15,894 nucleotides of DNA from CAZJYC01 sp964550165 (GCA_964550165.1 CAZJYC010000058.1:1-15894), one strand, 5' to 3'. Shown: positions 1-7,579, counted from the stretch's first letter. A program made the numbers and translations. Notes: a model not told the origin generated them from the sequence alone.

Positions 1-352
1 TGCGGCCAAAGACTCTAAGAAGCTTCCCTTTTGAGTTAAAAACCCTGATCTTAACTTCCTTGGGGTCCAGAGTGTAAATATTCCCGGAATCATCCACGGC
101 GATGGAATTCAATACGGAAAACCAATAGTTCTCCCTGTGCGTCTCTTTTCCGATGAGCAGGTCTTCTTTCAGGGCCAGTTTGGACGGGACACCGGGTGGC
201 GGAGCTGGAGTCTTTGGATTGTAAACTACGGTTATGCCTTTTTCTGTTTTGATCTCGACTTGAGCCGCGGCTTGATTTGAAAGAATCAAAGAAAGCAAAA
301 TTGTTGAAAAAACATAAACACATGAGGCTGCATTTTTTCTTTTTGCCTTCAC
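1..352 (-). CDS. Secreted six-bladed beta-propeller (NHL-like) protein, N-terminal part
   Basis: The gene runs off the left edge, so about 117 N-terminal residues are visible. I place the start at a GTG (352-350) because an AGGAAGGG-type ribosome binding site lies just before it and the reading frame then opens with a basic n-region and a hydrophobic stretch (VFSTILLSLILSNQAAA), a clear signal peptide ending near residue 30. A proline-rich linker follows, then a first repeat unit, SIAVDDSGNIYTLDP followed by IRVFNSKGKLLRVFGR. The pattern 'xxIAVDxxGNIYVxD...IxVFDxxGKxxxxFG' is the NHL/six-bladed propeller blade signature. Such proteins are exported to the periplasm or outer membrane and usually bind ligands or partner proteins; the exact role is unknown. 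No in-frame ATG is available near the signal peptide, which supports the GTG start. Confidence 0.8.
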   Translation of the reverse strand, partial: MKAKRKNAASCVYVFSTILLSLILSNQAAAQVEIKTEKGITVVYNPKTPAPPPGVPSKLALKEDLLIGKETHRENYWFSVLNSIAVDDSGNIYTLDPKEVKIRVFNSKGKLLRVFGR

Positions 353-432
353 TTTTCCCTTCCTTTTTTATGATGCAGTTTTAAGCAAAAATTTATTGTG
401 TAAAACTTTCTTTTTAATAAAGGCTTCAAAAG

Positions 433-915
433 TTACAGCTTATACCCGATCTTCCTCAAAAAATCCTTCCTCTTCTTGATATCTTCTTCCCCCTCTATCC
501 CTTTCGTCTTTACGCCATCGATGACTCCCAAGATCCCTCTTCCGCTCTCTGTCTCGGCTATGATCACCTCAACGGGATTGGCCGTGGCGCAGAAGACTCT
601 ACAGACCTCAGGCACGTTTTTTACGGTATTGAGAATGTTGACGGGAAAGCCTTGCTCCATGAAAACTAGAAAACAATGGCCGGCGGAAATGTTCAAGGCA
701 TTTTTCTTGGCAATTTCTTTCAGCCTTTCATCGTTTCCCGAATATCGAACAAGGGCAGGCCCTGATGATTCACAGAAAGCCAGGCCAAACTTCATCTGGG
801 GAGCTGTGCTCACGATTGCCTCGTGGATATCCTCGACGGTCTTAATGAAATGGGATTGGCCGAGGATAAAATTCATCTCCTCGGGCTTCTCGATCCTGAC
901 GGCCTTGATTTCCAT
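433..915 (-). CDS. Adenosine-specific kinase (DUF355 / PF04008 family)
   Basis: This is a 160-residue protein of the full family length. The opening, IEKPEEMNFILGQSHFIKTV, and the later segments APQMKFGLAFCESSGP, SAGHCFLVFMEQGFPVNILN, EVCRVFCATANPVEVIIAET and GRGILGVIDG are the conserved blocks of the small cytoplasmic family annotated as adenosine-specific kinase, common in archaea and in anaerobic or thermophilic bacteria. The family name rests on structural and ligand work on a few members; the cellular reaction (adenosine to AMP) is established knowledge for the family only in a loose sense. No signal peptide is present. The start ATG is preceded by an excellent GGAGGG site, and a TATAAT box sits 23 bases upstream. 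Neighbours are about 80 and 97 bases away on the same strand, so it may be a single-gene unit. Confidence 0.9.
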   Translation of the reverse strand: MEIKAVRIEKPEEMNFILGQSHFIKTVEDIHEAIVSTAPQMKFGLAFCESSGPALVRYSGNDERLKEIAKKNALNISAGHCFLVFMEQGFPVNILNTVKNVPEVCRVFCATANPVEVIIAETESGRGILGVIDGVKTKGIEGEEDIKKRKDFLRKIGYKL

Positions 916-938
916 AACTCTCCCTCCTTTTAACGGCT

Positions 939-944
939 ATTATA
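939..944 (-). promoter_or_regulatory. Candidate -10 element of the adenosine-specific kinase gene
   Basis: A perfect TATAAT (read on the minus strand, followed by AG) lies 23 bases before the start codon at 915. This gives a leader of roughly 17 bases that contains the GGAGGG ribosome binding site. The -35 region at 17 bases spacing is a poor T-rich match, so the call rests on the -10 hexamer and its position. The same TATAATAG string occurs 25 bases before the Skp gene at 12129. Confidence 0.4.
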
Positions 945-1012
945 CACAATTCACCATAAGCCAAAAAAGAGCGGTTAGCATTTCCAATCCCGTGATAAGA
1001 AATCTATCCCAT

Positions 1013-3136
1013 TTACTTTTTTTCTGTTATTCGTTTGGCTTCAAACACACCGTTGAGCTGATTGAGCTCGACGCCTGTGACATTCCCTTTATCATCCATA
1101 ATGAATTTGACGGTTATGATTTTAAATTGTTTAAGGGAAAACTCTTCTCCTATTTCAGGCACCAGGTCATAGACAGGCTGGCCGGGAACATATAACGTGA
1201 GCGTATTGCCTTTTAGGCCTACGGTTAGCGTTTGACTCAGCAATTCATAGATGCCGGTAAATTTTTTAAGATATTCAGGGTCAGAGAAACGGGCATCGGG
1301 CTTCTTCTTGAAAACGATTTCATCCACAGCAGGCTCAAACGGGGCGACCACCCCTGCCACATTCCCGTTGACATCGGTCTGGAAGGTCAATTTCATATTC
1401 TCAAAAGTTGGGTCATCGGCTTTCCCTCCGTTGAAAGTTTCATAGTGCCAGTGTTTAAGAGGAGTTGCGATGCCGTTATAGGTGAAGGACAGCGAGTTGC
1501 CTTTCAAAAAGACTTTGAGCTCTCCGTAGCCCGGATGGGAATAATCTCCGACATATTCCTCAGGTTTGTGGGCCGGGGACGTACCGGATTTCTGTCTGAT
1601 CTGCTTTTTCTGCTCGGCTTTCTTCTGAGCTTCCTCTCCTTCAGCCTGTTTTTTAGCAGCCTCGCCGAGCCAATCAATAGGCTCGAGCCCCAGGAGGCGG
1701 TCAGTCGCCGTCCGGACAAGAAGTTCAGGCAGAGGCGTGCCATTTTTATTGGCCAGAACGACAAATCCAAAGCCGTCCTGGGGAAGCATGCTGACCATAG
1801 CAGAAAATCCATCGATATTCCCCCCATGATGAACGCGCGGATGCCCCCGGTAATAGTCCAAAAACCATCCCATACAGTAATGGGCTGGAGAGATTTCGGG
1901 TCGAGAAGGGGTGCTGCCTGTCGGCATCTGAGCCTGATGCATATCCTGGAGAGTTGTGGCATTGATCAGCTGCCTCTCTTTAAATTTTCCGTCATTGAGG
2001 TGAACGATGAGCCAGTTGCTCATCTCGTTGACACTGGAATTGATGGACCCGGCAGGTCCGATGTTGGTGATATTCCGGAAGGGGATCTTCTCCAACTTCC
2101 CCTCTCTGTACAAGTAGGGCTGAGCAAAATCATTATCTTTCTGCGAATCCTGCACAGAGAAGTTTGTCCGCGTCATGTTCAGCGGCTTCAAGACCAGGGC
2201 CCGGATGCCATCCTCCCATGGCTTGCCGGTGAGCACCTCGACGAGATAGCCGGCCGTGAGAAACATCAGGTTGTTGTACTGGTACCTTTCTCTTAAATCC
2301 GCTGATGGCTGAAGATAGGCCAGTTTCCTTACGAATTCTTCCCGCCTGGCTGCGTAGTTGTTATACCAGACAAGGTCATGCCGGGGAAGGCCAGAGCGAT
2401 GTGTCACCAGATCTCGGGGCGTCAGCCGCTCTCCCATATCAGAGTCCAGAAGGCGAAACCAGGGAATGTAGTTGTGCACAGGTTTATCCCACTCCACTTT
2501 CCCTTCATCCGCAAGAACTCCCAAGGCAAAGGTGGTGAAGGCTTTAGATGCCGAGCCGATGGCCATAAGAGTGTCCGCTGTGACGGGGAGCTTCTTCTCC
2601 ACATCCCTGTATCCAAAGCCTTTGGCAAAAACAACCTCCGCATCCTTGACCACAGCTATTGCTACTCCAGGCACTTTGAGATTCTTCAGCGCCTCATCGA
2701 TAATACCTTCGAATCCGACTAAGGCCTTCCTGGCCTTGGCCGCAGGGTCAGCCTCCCGCGTCAGGCTGAAGGGAAAGGTTTTGTCCGACTGCGTAAACTC
2801 TCCGCTAATCCTGGCTCCATCCTCGCTGAGAGTGCCTTTAAAGCTGGGATTGCCGGGAATCCCGGCTATGGAAAAGGTCACTTTCAGGCCTTCAAGGCTG
2901 ATATTGGTGAGTGGAAGGTCCTTGGCATTCTGAACGGGAATGGAGATATCTCCTTTCCAGGAGCCGTCAGCTGCTTGAGTGAACTCAATATTCACCTCAA
3001 GCTTCATCCCCGGTATCTCAATAGCCCCTTCCCAATGCCCTGCGAGCGATGGCGGCTCTGTTGAGGACATCAAAGAGGACATCAGCAAAAAGACAAATAA
3101 AAACAACGCACACGTACGCCTAATATTCCTTCTCAT
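1013..3136 (-). CDS. Secreted serine hydrolase, beta-lactamase class C / penicillin-binding-protein-like
   Basis: This is a 707-residue exported protein. Residues 1-25 form a signal peptide (basic start, then ALFLFVFLLMSSLMSS). Residues 30-125 form a beta-rich domain (LAGHWEGAIEIPGMKLEVNI) often seen before this hydrolase type. Residues 140-490 are the beta-lactamase fold (PF00144). It has the nucleophile motif S195-A-S-K198, Y287-N-N289 as the second motif, and H437-G-G439 as the HxG third motif. A charged, Lys/Glu/Gln-rich linker at 490-520 leads to two C-terminal lipocalin-like units (about 525-610 and 620-705; 'EEYVGDYSHPGYGEL' and 'KKFTGIYELL...'), matching the DUF3471-type tail of many serine hydrolases. 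Likely acts in the periplasm on a peptide, ester or D-amino-acid substrate; the substrate cannot be deduced. The ATG follows AAGGAGGAATCG. The upstream region is a divergent gap. Confidence 0.92.
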   Translation of the reverse strand: MRRNIRRTCALFLFVFLLMSSLMSSTEPPSLAGHWEGAIEIPGMKLEVNIEFTQAADGSWKGDISIPVQNAKDLPLTNISLEGLKVTFSIAGIPGNPSFKGTLSEDGARISGEFTQSDKTFPFSLTREADPAAKARKALVGFEGIIDEALKNLKVPGVAIAVVKDAEVVFAKGFGYRDVEKKLPVTADTLMAIGSASKAFTTFALGVLADEGKVEWDKPVHNYIPWFRLLDSDMGERLTPRDLVTHRSGLPRHDLVWYNNYAARREEFVRKLAYLQPSADLRERYQYNNLMFLTAGYLVEVLTGKPWEDGIRALVLKPLNMTRTNFSVQDSQKDNDFAQPYLYREGKLEKIPFRNITNIGPAGSINSSVNEMSNWLIVHLNDGKFKERQLINATTLQDMHQAQMPTGSTPSRPEISPAHYCMGWFLDYYRGHPRVHHGGNIDGFSAMVSMLPQDGFGFVVLANKNGTPLPELLVRTATDRLLGLEPIDWLGEAAKKQAEGEEAQKKAEQKKQIRQKSGTSPAHKPEEYVGDYSHPGYGELKVFLKGNSLSFTYNGIATPLKHWHYETFNGGKADDPTFENMKLTFQTDVNGNVAGVVAPFEPAVDEIVFKKKPDARFSDPEYLKKFTGIYELLSQTLTVGLKGNTLTLYVPGQPVYDLVPEIGEEFSLKQFKIITVKFIMDDKGNVTGVELNQLNGVFEAKRITEKK

Positions 3137-3793
3137 CGATTCCTCCTTCTTGATATAAAAGTTGAATACAATTCATCCGGACAAGATTGTCACACGTGTC
3201 GTTGAAATTAAATTATTATCAAATTTAGGCAGCTATTACAATCAAGGTAATACAACCTCAATAAAAGAAGTGCCGTCGCGAGGATGAGCCGGAGCCGCGA
3301 GAGGAGCGTGTCGGGGAGCGACGTGGCGATCCGACGAGTGTCATCGCGAGATCCCGAAGGGAACGTGGCGATCTCATATATTTATGAGATTGCCACACCG
3401 CCCCGCGCCTCGCAACGAATTCGTCGGATTGCCATAACCGTTCTGGCTTATCGATGACATATTGCACAAGCTGGTCAAGCGCCTTCTTGTTGTTCGCCAT
3501 GACAGTTTAATGAAGTTCAATGTATTTATACTAGACTTTTACCCAATTTAAAAGGCATTACAATAAAGCTGTTTCTGAATACGATAAAATCAAGCAAAAG
3601 TTTTTTATGGGCTTCCTCTCCTCTCATGACAGCAGAATTAGAACCGGGAGTAGACTTCATCCGGAAAAAATATTATTTTAATAATTCAGGGAAGTCTAAG
3701 AGGCCGATTGTTCGCGTGCTGATCATATGGCCTTGAGCTATTACATTGACAAATCCCAAGAAAGACAACGTGAGCCTCAGAAAGGAGCATCGC
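3137..3793. other. Divergent intergenic region, mostly repeat
   Basis: About 650 bases separate the serine hydrolase from the CBM9-like hydrolase. Besides the palindromic repeat it holds AT-rich sequence that probably carries both promoters, but I cannot point to a convincing -35/-10 pair. A perfect TTGACA at 3746-3751 has no -10 at the right distance. An 80-codon minus-strand ORF (3258-3500) exists, but most of its length is read from the repeat and it has no ribosome binding site, so I do not call it a gene. Confidence 0.5.
3271..3435. repeat. Dispersed palindromic repeat, copy 1 (nested inverted repeats)
   Basis: Two inverted repeats are nested. The inner arms are 3365-3378 (GTGGCGATCTCATA) and 3383-3396 (TATGAGATTGCCAC), 14 bases with one mismatch around a 4-base loop. 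The outer arms are 3323-3337 (ends GATCCGACGA) and 3421-3435 (TCGTCGGATTGCCAT). The left part (3271-3322) has GC-rich text of the same style (GCCGTCGCGAGGATGAGC). The right half of the inner unit, GAGATTGCCAC then CGCGCCTCGCAA, recurs in the copy at 5791-5900. This is the well-known class of short intergenic repeats reading 'gtcattgcgagg...gcaatctc', widespread in environmental bacterial genomes. It lies wholly between divergent genes. Confidence 0.85.
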
Positions 3794-5725
3794 ATGAATA
3801 AAAAATTCTTTTTTCCAATCGTCGCTTCTATAGTAATCCTTTTAGTGCCGCTTCTGCCCGCTCAATCAACCCAAAATAACAAGATTTTTCAAACGGATAA
3901 AGACATCCTTATCGACGGCAAGCTGGAGGATTGGGATTCTATCCAGGCACTGCCAGTGAATCTGCTCCCTGACGGAACAGAAATTTCAGGATCCGAAAGT
4001 CTCGACGTCTGGGTCAAATTCACGTATGACCCGGCAAACTTCTACGCGGCAGTCAGGGCGGTTGATGACCAGTTCGAATTCCCCAGCCGCTCCTGGCGCT
4101 ATGGCGACGGGCTCTATCTGACCTTCGTGAACCCTCATCAAGGCAATGAAAGCGATCAATTCTGGACTTTTGGATTTTCCCTGGAGGAAGGCAAGAAGAT
4201 CGCAGTTCTGGTGAACAGGGATGGCACTTATTTTCCCGGCCTGTCCACAGAGAATATCAAGGTTGAGATTTCCGCCGATACAGCCAACAAAGTCATCGTT
4301 TACGAGATGGCCATCCCTTGGAATATCATAACCCCGGTTAAGCCCTTCATCGATGCTGAGTGGGGAATCAATGTCATCTATGTCGACCAGGACCAAGGAA
4401 AAAGAGAAATCCGCCAGCTTTACCCGGACCCAAACTATGACACCGAAGAGACCAATAAAAGGAAGGGCGAGATCTTCACCTTTGTCAATCATCTTCCTCA
4501 AAACCCGGAGTTTCAGTCTCAATTCAGCGGAAGCCATTTCTATTCAGACCAGGATAAGGTGCTGGCTGTCGCCATCAATTCTCCATCCGAGGCTTCTGGT
4601 TGGAATATCAAGTATGTTGTAAGCTCTGCCCGGAAAAACTTCACCGAAAGAGAGCCGATTTCCCTGAGTAAAGGTCTTAACCTGATCCGCCATGCCCTGC
4701 CGGAAGACAATTACCCAGCCGGATTGTATGATATCAGCCTGGCCATCATCGACAATCAAAGAAAGCTGCGATACACGGAGAATCATACTTTCTTCATCGT
4801 CAACAGAACCGATCTGGAATCTCTTGCGAAAAGCATCGCTGAAATCAAAAGCGGCAAACAATATGCCGAAGACCCGAAGTTTCAGAACAGCTTCCCCGCT
4901 CTGGAAATCAGGCTGCAGTGGATTCAGGAATTTGCTCAGACCGCTCATTCCTATGCCGATATCCGCGACCTCAGGGAATGGCGGGAAGAGATGGACCTTT
5001 TGTTTCGAAATGTCCAAAATGGAGAGCCTGCCCTTTTTCCGCCAGGGAGCCTCGGCCGACTAGCCCACAGGTCGAAAATCGATGGGACACTTCAGCCCTA
5101 TTCGGTCTTTGTTCCCGGCGATTATGACGGAAAAAATGCCATTCCTCTTCTCGTGACCCTCCATGGAAGCGGAGTGGACGAGCGTCAATCTGTCTTAGCT
5201 GTTGCCCGCGGTTTTGGCATGGCCATGGCCCAGAGAAAAATCTCGCGAATGATCATCATTGCGCCAAAGGCCAGGGAGCTTTCCAGCTGGTATCTGGGCG
5301 ATTCCGGGAAGGACGTCCTTGAATGTATCGAGCACATCAAGACTCTGTACAATATCGACTCGAAGAGAATCGTTTGCGATGGCTTCTCCATGGGGGGATA
5401 CGGGGCCTGGAGATTAAGCCTGCTCAATCCCGATCTGTTCAGAGGCGCGATCATCCGCTCAGGTGCCATCACTCCGCCGCAGTCTCTGGGGGGTGAGAAT
5501 ATCGTCGATCTCATAAAGCCTGGATTAAAGGTTTCTTATCTCATTATCCACGGAGACAGCGATAACGCCGTCCCAGTGAGCAACGCCCGCGCTGCCGTCA
5601 AGAAGCTGAAAGAGATGAAAATCGATTACCGGTATATCGAGGTTAAAGGCGCCGCTCACGGCAACTATGAGCGCTGGAATGACATCATCTCCTGGCTGAG
5701 AAGGATTCTCTCGTTTTTCAGATAA
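3794..5725 (+). CDS. Secreted CBM9-like domain fused to an alpha/beta-hydrolase (esterase/peptidase type)
   Basis: I start at the ATG at 3794 because AAAGGAG sits 7 bases before it and a signal peptide follows at once (MNKKFFFPIVASIVILLVPL, cleaved near AQ24); an in-frame ATG 48 bases upstream lacks a site. The product is 643 residues. Residues 35-230 resemble the CBM9 sugar-binding fold of secreted proteins ('ILIDGKLEDWDSI', 'VWVKFTYDPANFYAAVRAVD', 'VIVYEMAIPWNII'). Residues 240-410 form a linker with helical parts. Residues 430-640 form an alpha/beta-hydrolase of the dienelactone-hydrolase / PHB-depolymerase / prolyl-oligopeptidase type: the oxyanion HGSG at 457-460, nucleophile S532 in GFSMG, probable acid D590 in HGDSDNAVP, and H622 in AAHGNY. 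It probably binds a glycan and removes ester groups or cleaves small substrates outside the cytoplasm; substrate is inference. Confidence 0.9.
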   Translation: MNKKFFFPIVASIVILLVPLLPAQSTQNNKIFQTDKDILIDGKLEDWDSIQALPVNLLPDGTEISGSESLDVWVKFTYDPANFYAAVRAVDDQFEFPSRSWRYGDGLYLTFVNPHQGNESDQFWTFGFSLEEGKKIAVLVNRDGTYFPGLSTENIKVEISADTANKVIVYEMAIPWNIITPVKPFIDAEWGINVIYVDQDQGKREIRQLYPDPNYDTEETNKRKGEIFTFVNHLPQNPEFQSQFSGSHFYSDQDKVLAVAINSPSEASGWNIKYVVSSARKNFTEREPISLSKGLNLIRHALPEDNYPAGLYDISLAIIDNQRKLRYTENHTFFIVNRTDLESLAKSIAEIKSGKQYAEDPKFQNSFPALEIRLQWIQEFAQTAHSYADIRDLREWREEMDLLFRNVQNGEPALFPPGSLGRLAHRSKIDGTLQPYSVFVPGDYDGKNAIPLLVTLHGSGVDERQSVLAVARGFGMAMAQRKISRMIIIAPKARELSSWYLGDSGKDVLECIEHIKTLYNIDSKRIVCDGFSMGGYGAWRLSLLNPDLFRGAIIRSGAITPPQSLGGENIVDLIKPGLKVSYLIIHGDSDNAVPVSNARAAVKKLKEMKIDYRYIEVKGAAHGNYERWNDIISWLRRILSFFR

Positions 5726-5790
5726 GCCGGATTTGATATTTCTCGAAGACTGAGTCTTGCGGCAATTAATACAAACGCATTATATAAAAA

Positions 5791-5900
5791 GTCATTGCGA
5801 GCGCAGCGAAGCCATCCGCTCGTGTCATGCGAGGAGCATAGCGACGAAGCAATCTCATAATCTAAAGAGATTGCCACGGCGCTCCGCGCCTCGCAATGAC
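5791..5900. repeat. Dispersed palindromic repeat, copy 2
   Basis: The outer arms are 5824-5834 (GTCATGCGAGG) and 5889-5900 (CCTCGCAATGAC); the inner arms are 5849-5856 (GCAATCTC) and 5867-5874 (GAGATTGC). A further partial unit, GTCATTGCGAGCGCAGCGAA, precedes them at 5791-5810, so the element looks like one complete hairpin plus a fragment. It shares GAGATTGCCAC and CGCGCCTCGCAA with the copy at 3271-3435. It fills the gap between the hydrolase and the PLP enzyme. On both strands it reads as short spurious ORFs (HCEARSAVAIS, HCERSEAIRSC), a known annotation trap. Confidence 0.9.
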
Positions 5901-5950
5901 AATGTAAAAGCATCTAATGCATTTGTATTGTTAAAAAACTGAGGTCAACC

Positions 5951-7093
5951 ATGAATGGCTGGGACAGAATCCGCAAAGATTTCCCGATTGCCAATAATTC
6001 AGCTTACTTCCTGAGCGCAGCCATGTCACCCCTGCCCATACCGGTTTTCAATGCTCTCATGGAGGAATACCGCAAGATTCATCTTTACGGAGACATCGAT
6101 TGGCTCAACGACATGAAAAGGTTCAAAAAAATATGCGCCGATTTGGCCGAGCTCCTGAACACCGAGCCAGATAACATCACTTTTGTCCAGAATACCTCCA
6201 CGGCCATGTCCCTGCTCGCCCTCTCATTCAACAATCAAATCCAAAAGCCCTTTAATCTCGTTTCCATGAGAGATGAGTTTCCGGCATCGACCATCGGCTT
6301 TGAATACCTGGGCTTCGAGATGCGCTATGTCAGCCCGGTCGGCTCTCGTTACCCAATTCAATCCATCCTGGAGATGACAGACAGGCAGACTCTGGCTGTG
6401 GTCACATCGCAGATCCAGTACGCCACGGGATTCCGGCAGGACCTCCTGGCATTGGGAAAGGAGCTTCATGAGCGGGAAATTCTGTTCATCGTCAATTCAA
6501 CCCAGGCCTTTCCTTATTTTCCTGCGGACGTGAAAGCTTCTCATATCGATGCTCTTGTAGCTTCCCTTCATAAATGGGGGCTGACCGGCCATATCGGCAC
6601 CATGTTCTTCACAACGGCCTCCTTCAGGGAAAGGTTCCCTTCGCCTTTGGCCGGATGGCTTTCAGTGGACACGGAAGGAAAAAGCTTCATTCACACCGCC
6701 AAGAACGCACCCTTCGGTCTTTACCGGTCAGCACACCGCTACGACCTTGGCACCTTTAACCTTCAGCCTCTTCTGGCTTTCGAGAAAGCGCTGGATTACA
6801 TCAAGGAAATCGGAATCGAGAAAATCCGGCAACGGATTATGGAGCTCGCAGACTATCTTATACAGGGGCTAAAAAGATTTAACATCGCCCTGGTCTCCCC
6901 GACCGCCCATAAAAATGAGCGCTCGGCGATCGTCTCTTTCACGCTCGGCGGCAAAAATGAAGCCTGCATGAAAAAATGTGCTGAAAACAAAATCTACGTT
7001 TCTCAGCGAGACGGACATATCAGGGTTGCGGTGAACATCTTCAACAATTTCGCCGACATCGACCGCCTGCTGGAGGTTCTGGAAAAAATATGA
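5951..7093 (+). CDS. Class-V-fold PLP-dependent aminotransferase / cysteine-desulfurase-like enzyme
   Basis: The 380-residue cytoplasmic protein has the layout of fold-type I, class V PLP enzymes. It shows NTSTAMSLLA (residues 81-90, phosphate-binding loop), EFPAS (109-113, the segment that stacks on the cofactor), VNSTQAFPYFPADV (181-194), the Schiff-base lysine K208 in SLHKWGLTGH, RYDLGTFN (263-270, the R-x-E-x-GTxN equivalent) and the small C-terminal domain ending GHIRVAVNIFNNFADIDRL. The segment that normally reads 'vDgaQ', whose Asp contacts the pyridine nitrogen of PLP, reads V-N182-S-T-Q. The fold is certain; the reaction (desulfurase, epimerase, lyase or transaminase) is not, and no substrate-linked neighbours help. 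A GAGGT site precedes the ATG by 6 bases. Its stop overlaps the next start as ATGA. Confidence 0.88.
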   Translation: MNGWDRIRKDFPIANNSAYFLSAAMSPLPIPVFNALMEEYRKIHLYGDIDWLNDMKRFKKICADLAELLNTEPDNITFVQNTSTAMSLLALSFNNQIQKPFNLVSMRDEFPASTIGFEYLGFEMRYVSPVGSRYPIQSILEMTDRQTLAVVTSQIQYATGFRQDLLALGKELHEREILFIVNSTQAFPYFPADVKASHIDALVASLHKWGLTGHIGTMFFTTASFRERFPSPLAGWLSVDTEGKSFIHTAKNAPFGLYRSAHRYDLGTFNLQPLLAFEKALDYIKEIGIEKIRQRIMELADYLIQGLKRFNIALVSPTAHKNERSAIVSFTLGGKNEACMKKCAENKIYVSQRDGHIRVAVNIFNNFADIDRLLEVLEKI

Positions 7094-7208
7094 AACTCAA
7101 AGCGTTTTTCAAGGCGTCTTGCTTTTGGCCTTGTTTTTCATGATATTGATAAATATCAATACTCTCGAGTTTTGCTTCGGGGATTGTCCCCGGAAGGAGG
7201 CGAGATGA
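7090..7208 (+). pseudogene. Probable small membrane peptide gene with a one-base frameshift
   Basis: An ATG at 7090 overlaps the stop of the PLP enzyme (ATGA). As written it stops after 17 codons at 7141. If the T-run at 7105-7109 had one more T, the frame would continue for 39 codons through a strongly hydrophobic segment (GVLLLALFFMILININ) and a short charged tail (CFGDCPRKEAR), ending at the TGA at 7206-7208, which overlaps the ATG of the next gene, again as ATGA. Coupled overlaps at both ends and a membrane-peptide composition suggest a real gene carrying a deletion, or a base-calling error in the run. The run is not a canonical -1 slippery heptamer (the base before it is G). Function unknown. 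It could still be chance. Confidence 0.38.
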
Positions 7209-7579
7209 AAAAATTCTCCGTTGTGACTGTTCTTCTGGTCGCGGGATTTCTGCTCATTTATTTGCCCATCGCAGCCCAGTTAACAAAAGATATCCAAAAA
7301 GTGGATAGTGCTTCGCTGGAAGCTAAAGTCAAGCAGCTGGAAAGGAAAATTGAGCAGATGGAAAAGGAGCTGCGTGAATACCAGCAAGCCATAAGGGTGA
7401 AAGGCCCGAATGTGGAGATTCAAGCTGCCGCCGTCCTTCAGCTTAAGGGTGCCATCATCAAATTCAACCAGGGAACAAGCCCCATCATCACCAACAAAAC
7501 TGTCATCATGGTTCCGACACCGTTCGGGACGTTTAGAGCCGTCATCAACAATCCATCTCCAAATATACTTGCCGAATAA
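7205..7579 (+). CDS. Secreted coiled-coil protein with a short beta-rich tail, function unknown
   Basis: I start at the ATG at 7205, which has an excellent GGAAGGAGG site; an earlier in-frame ATG does not. The 124-residue product has a signal peptide (MKKFSVVTVLLVAGFLLIYL, cleaved around AAQ25), a coiled coil at about residues 32-67 (SLEAKVKQLERKIEQMEKEL), and a tail with alternating residues (NVEIQAAAVLQLKGAIIKFN, about 75-94) that resembles one or two turns of the triple-stranded beta-prism seen in gp5/VgrG spikes. A coiled coil followed by beta-prism text suggests a small exported trimer; this is inference. It lies 35 bases before the DUF1571 gene and is probably co-transcribed with it. 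I do not recognise a named family. Confidence 0.75.
   Translation: MKKFSVVTVLLVAGFLLIYLPIAAQLTKDIQKVDSASLEAKVKQLERKIEQMEKELREYQQAIRVKGPNVEIQAAAVLQLKGAIIKFNQGTSPIITNKTVIMVPTPFGTFRAVINNPSPNILAE

Noticed and set aside
476..1195. Plus-strand ORF of 239 codons
   Set aside because: It is antisense to the adenosine-specific kinase and runs into the end of the serine hydrolase; composition is not protein-like.
1232..2296. Long plus-strand ORF of 354 codons
   Set aside because: It is antisense to the serine hydrolase, whose motifs and ribosome binding site are clear. The ORF has no family features and is a product of codon bias on the other strand.
3258..3500. Minus-strand 80-codon ORF
   Set aside because: More than half is translated palindromic repeat (Ser/Arg-rich), and no ribosome binding site is present. 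The first 28 codons might be a gene remnant, but nothing supports it.
3746..3751. Perfect TTGACA -35 box before the CBM9-like hydrolase gene
   Set aside because: At 16-18 bases downstream there is no sequence resembling a -10 box, so it is probably chance.
5665..5942. ORFs on both strands with HCEARSAVAIS or HCERSEAIRS text
   Set aside because: These strings are the usual false translations of this class of intergenic repeat.
7104..7110. Programmed -1 frameshift at GTTTTTC
   Set aside because: A canonical slippery heptamer needs three identical bases first; the leading G breaks pairing after slippage. A deletion or base-calling error is a simpler explanation.
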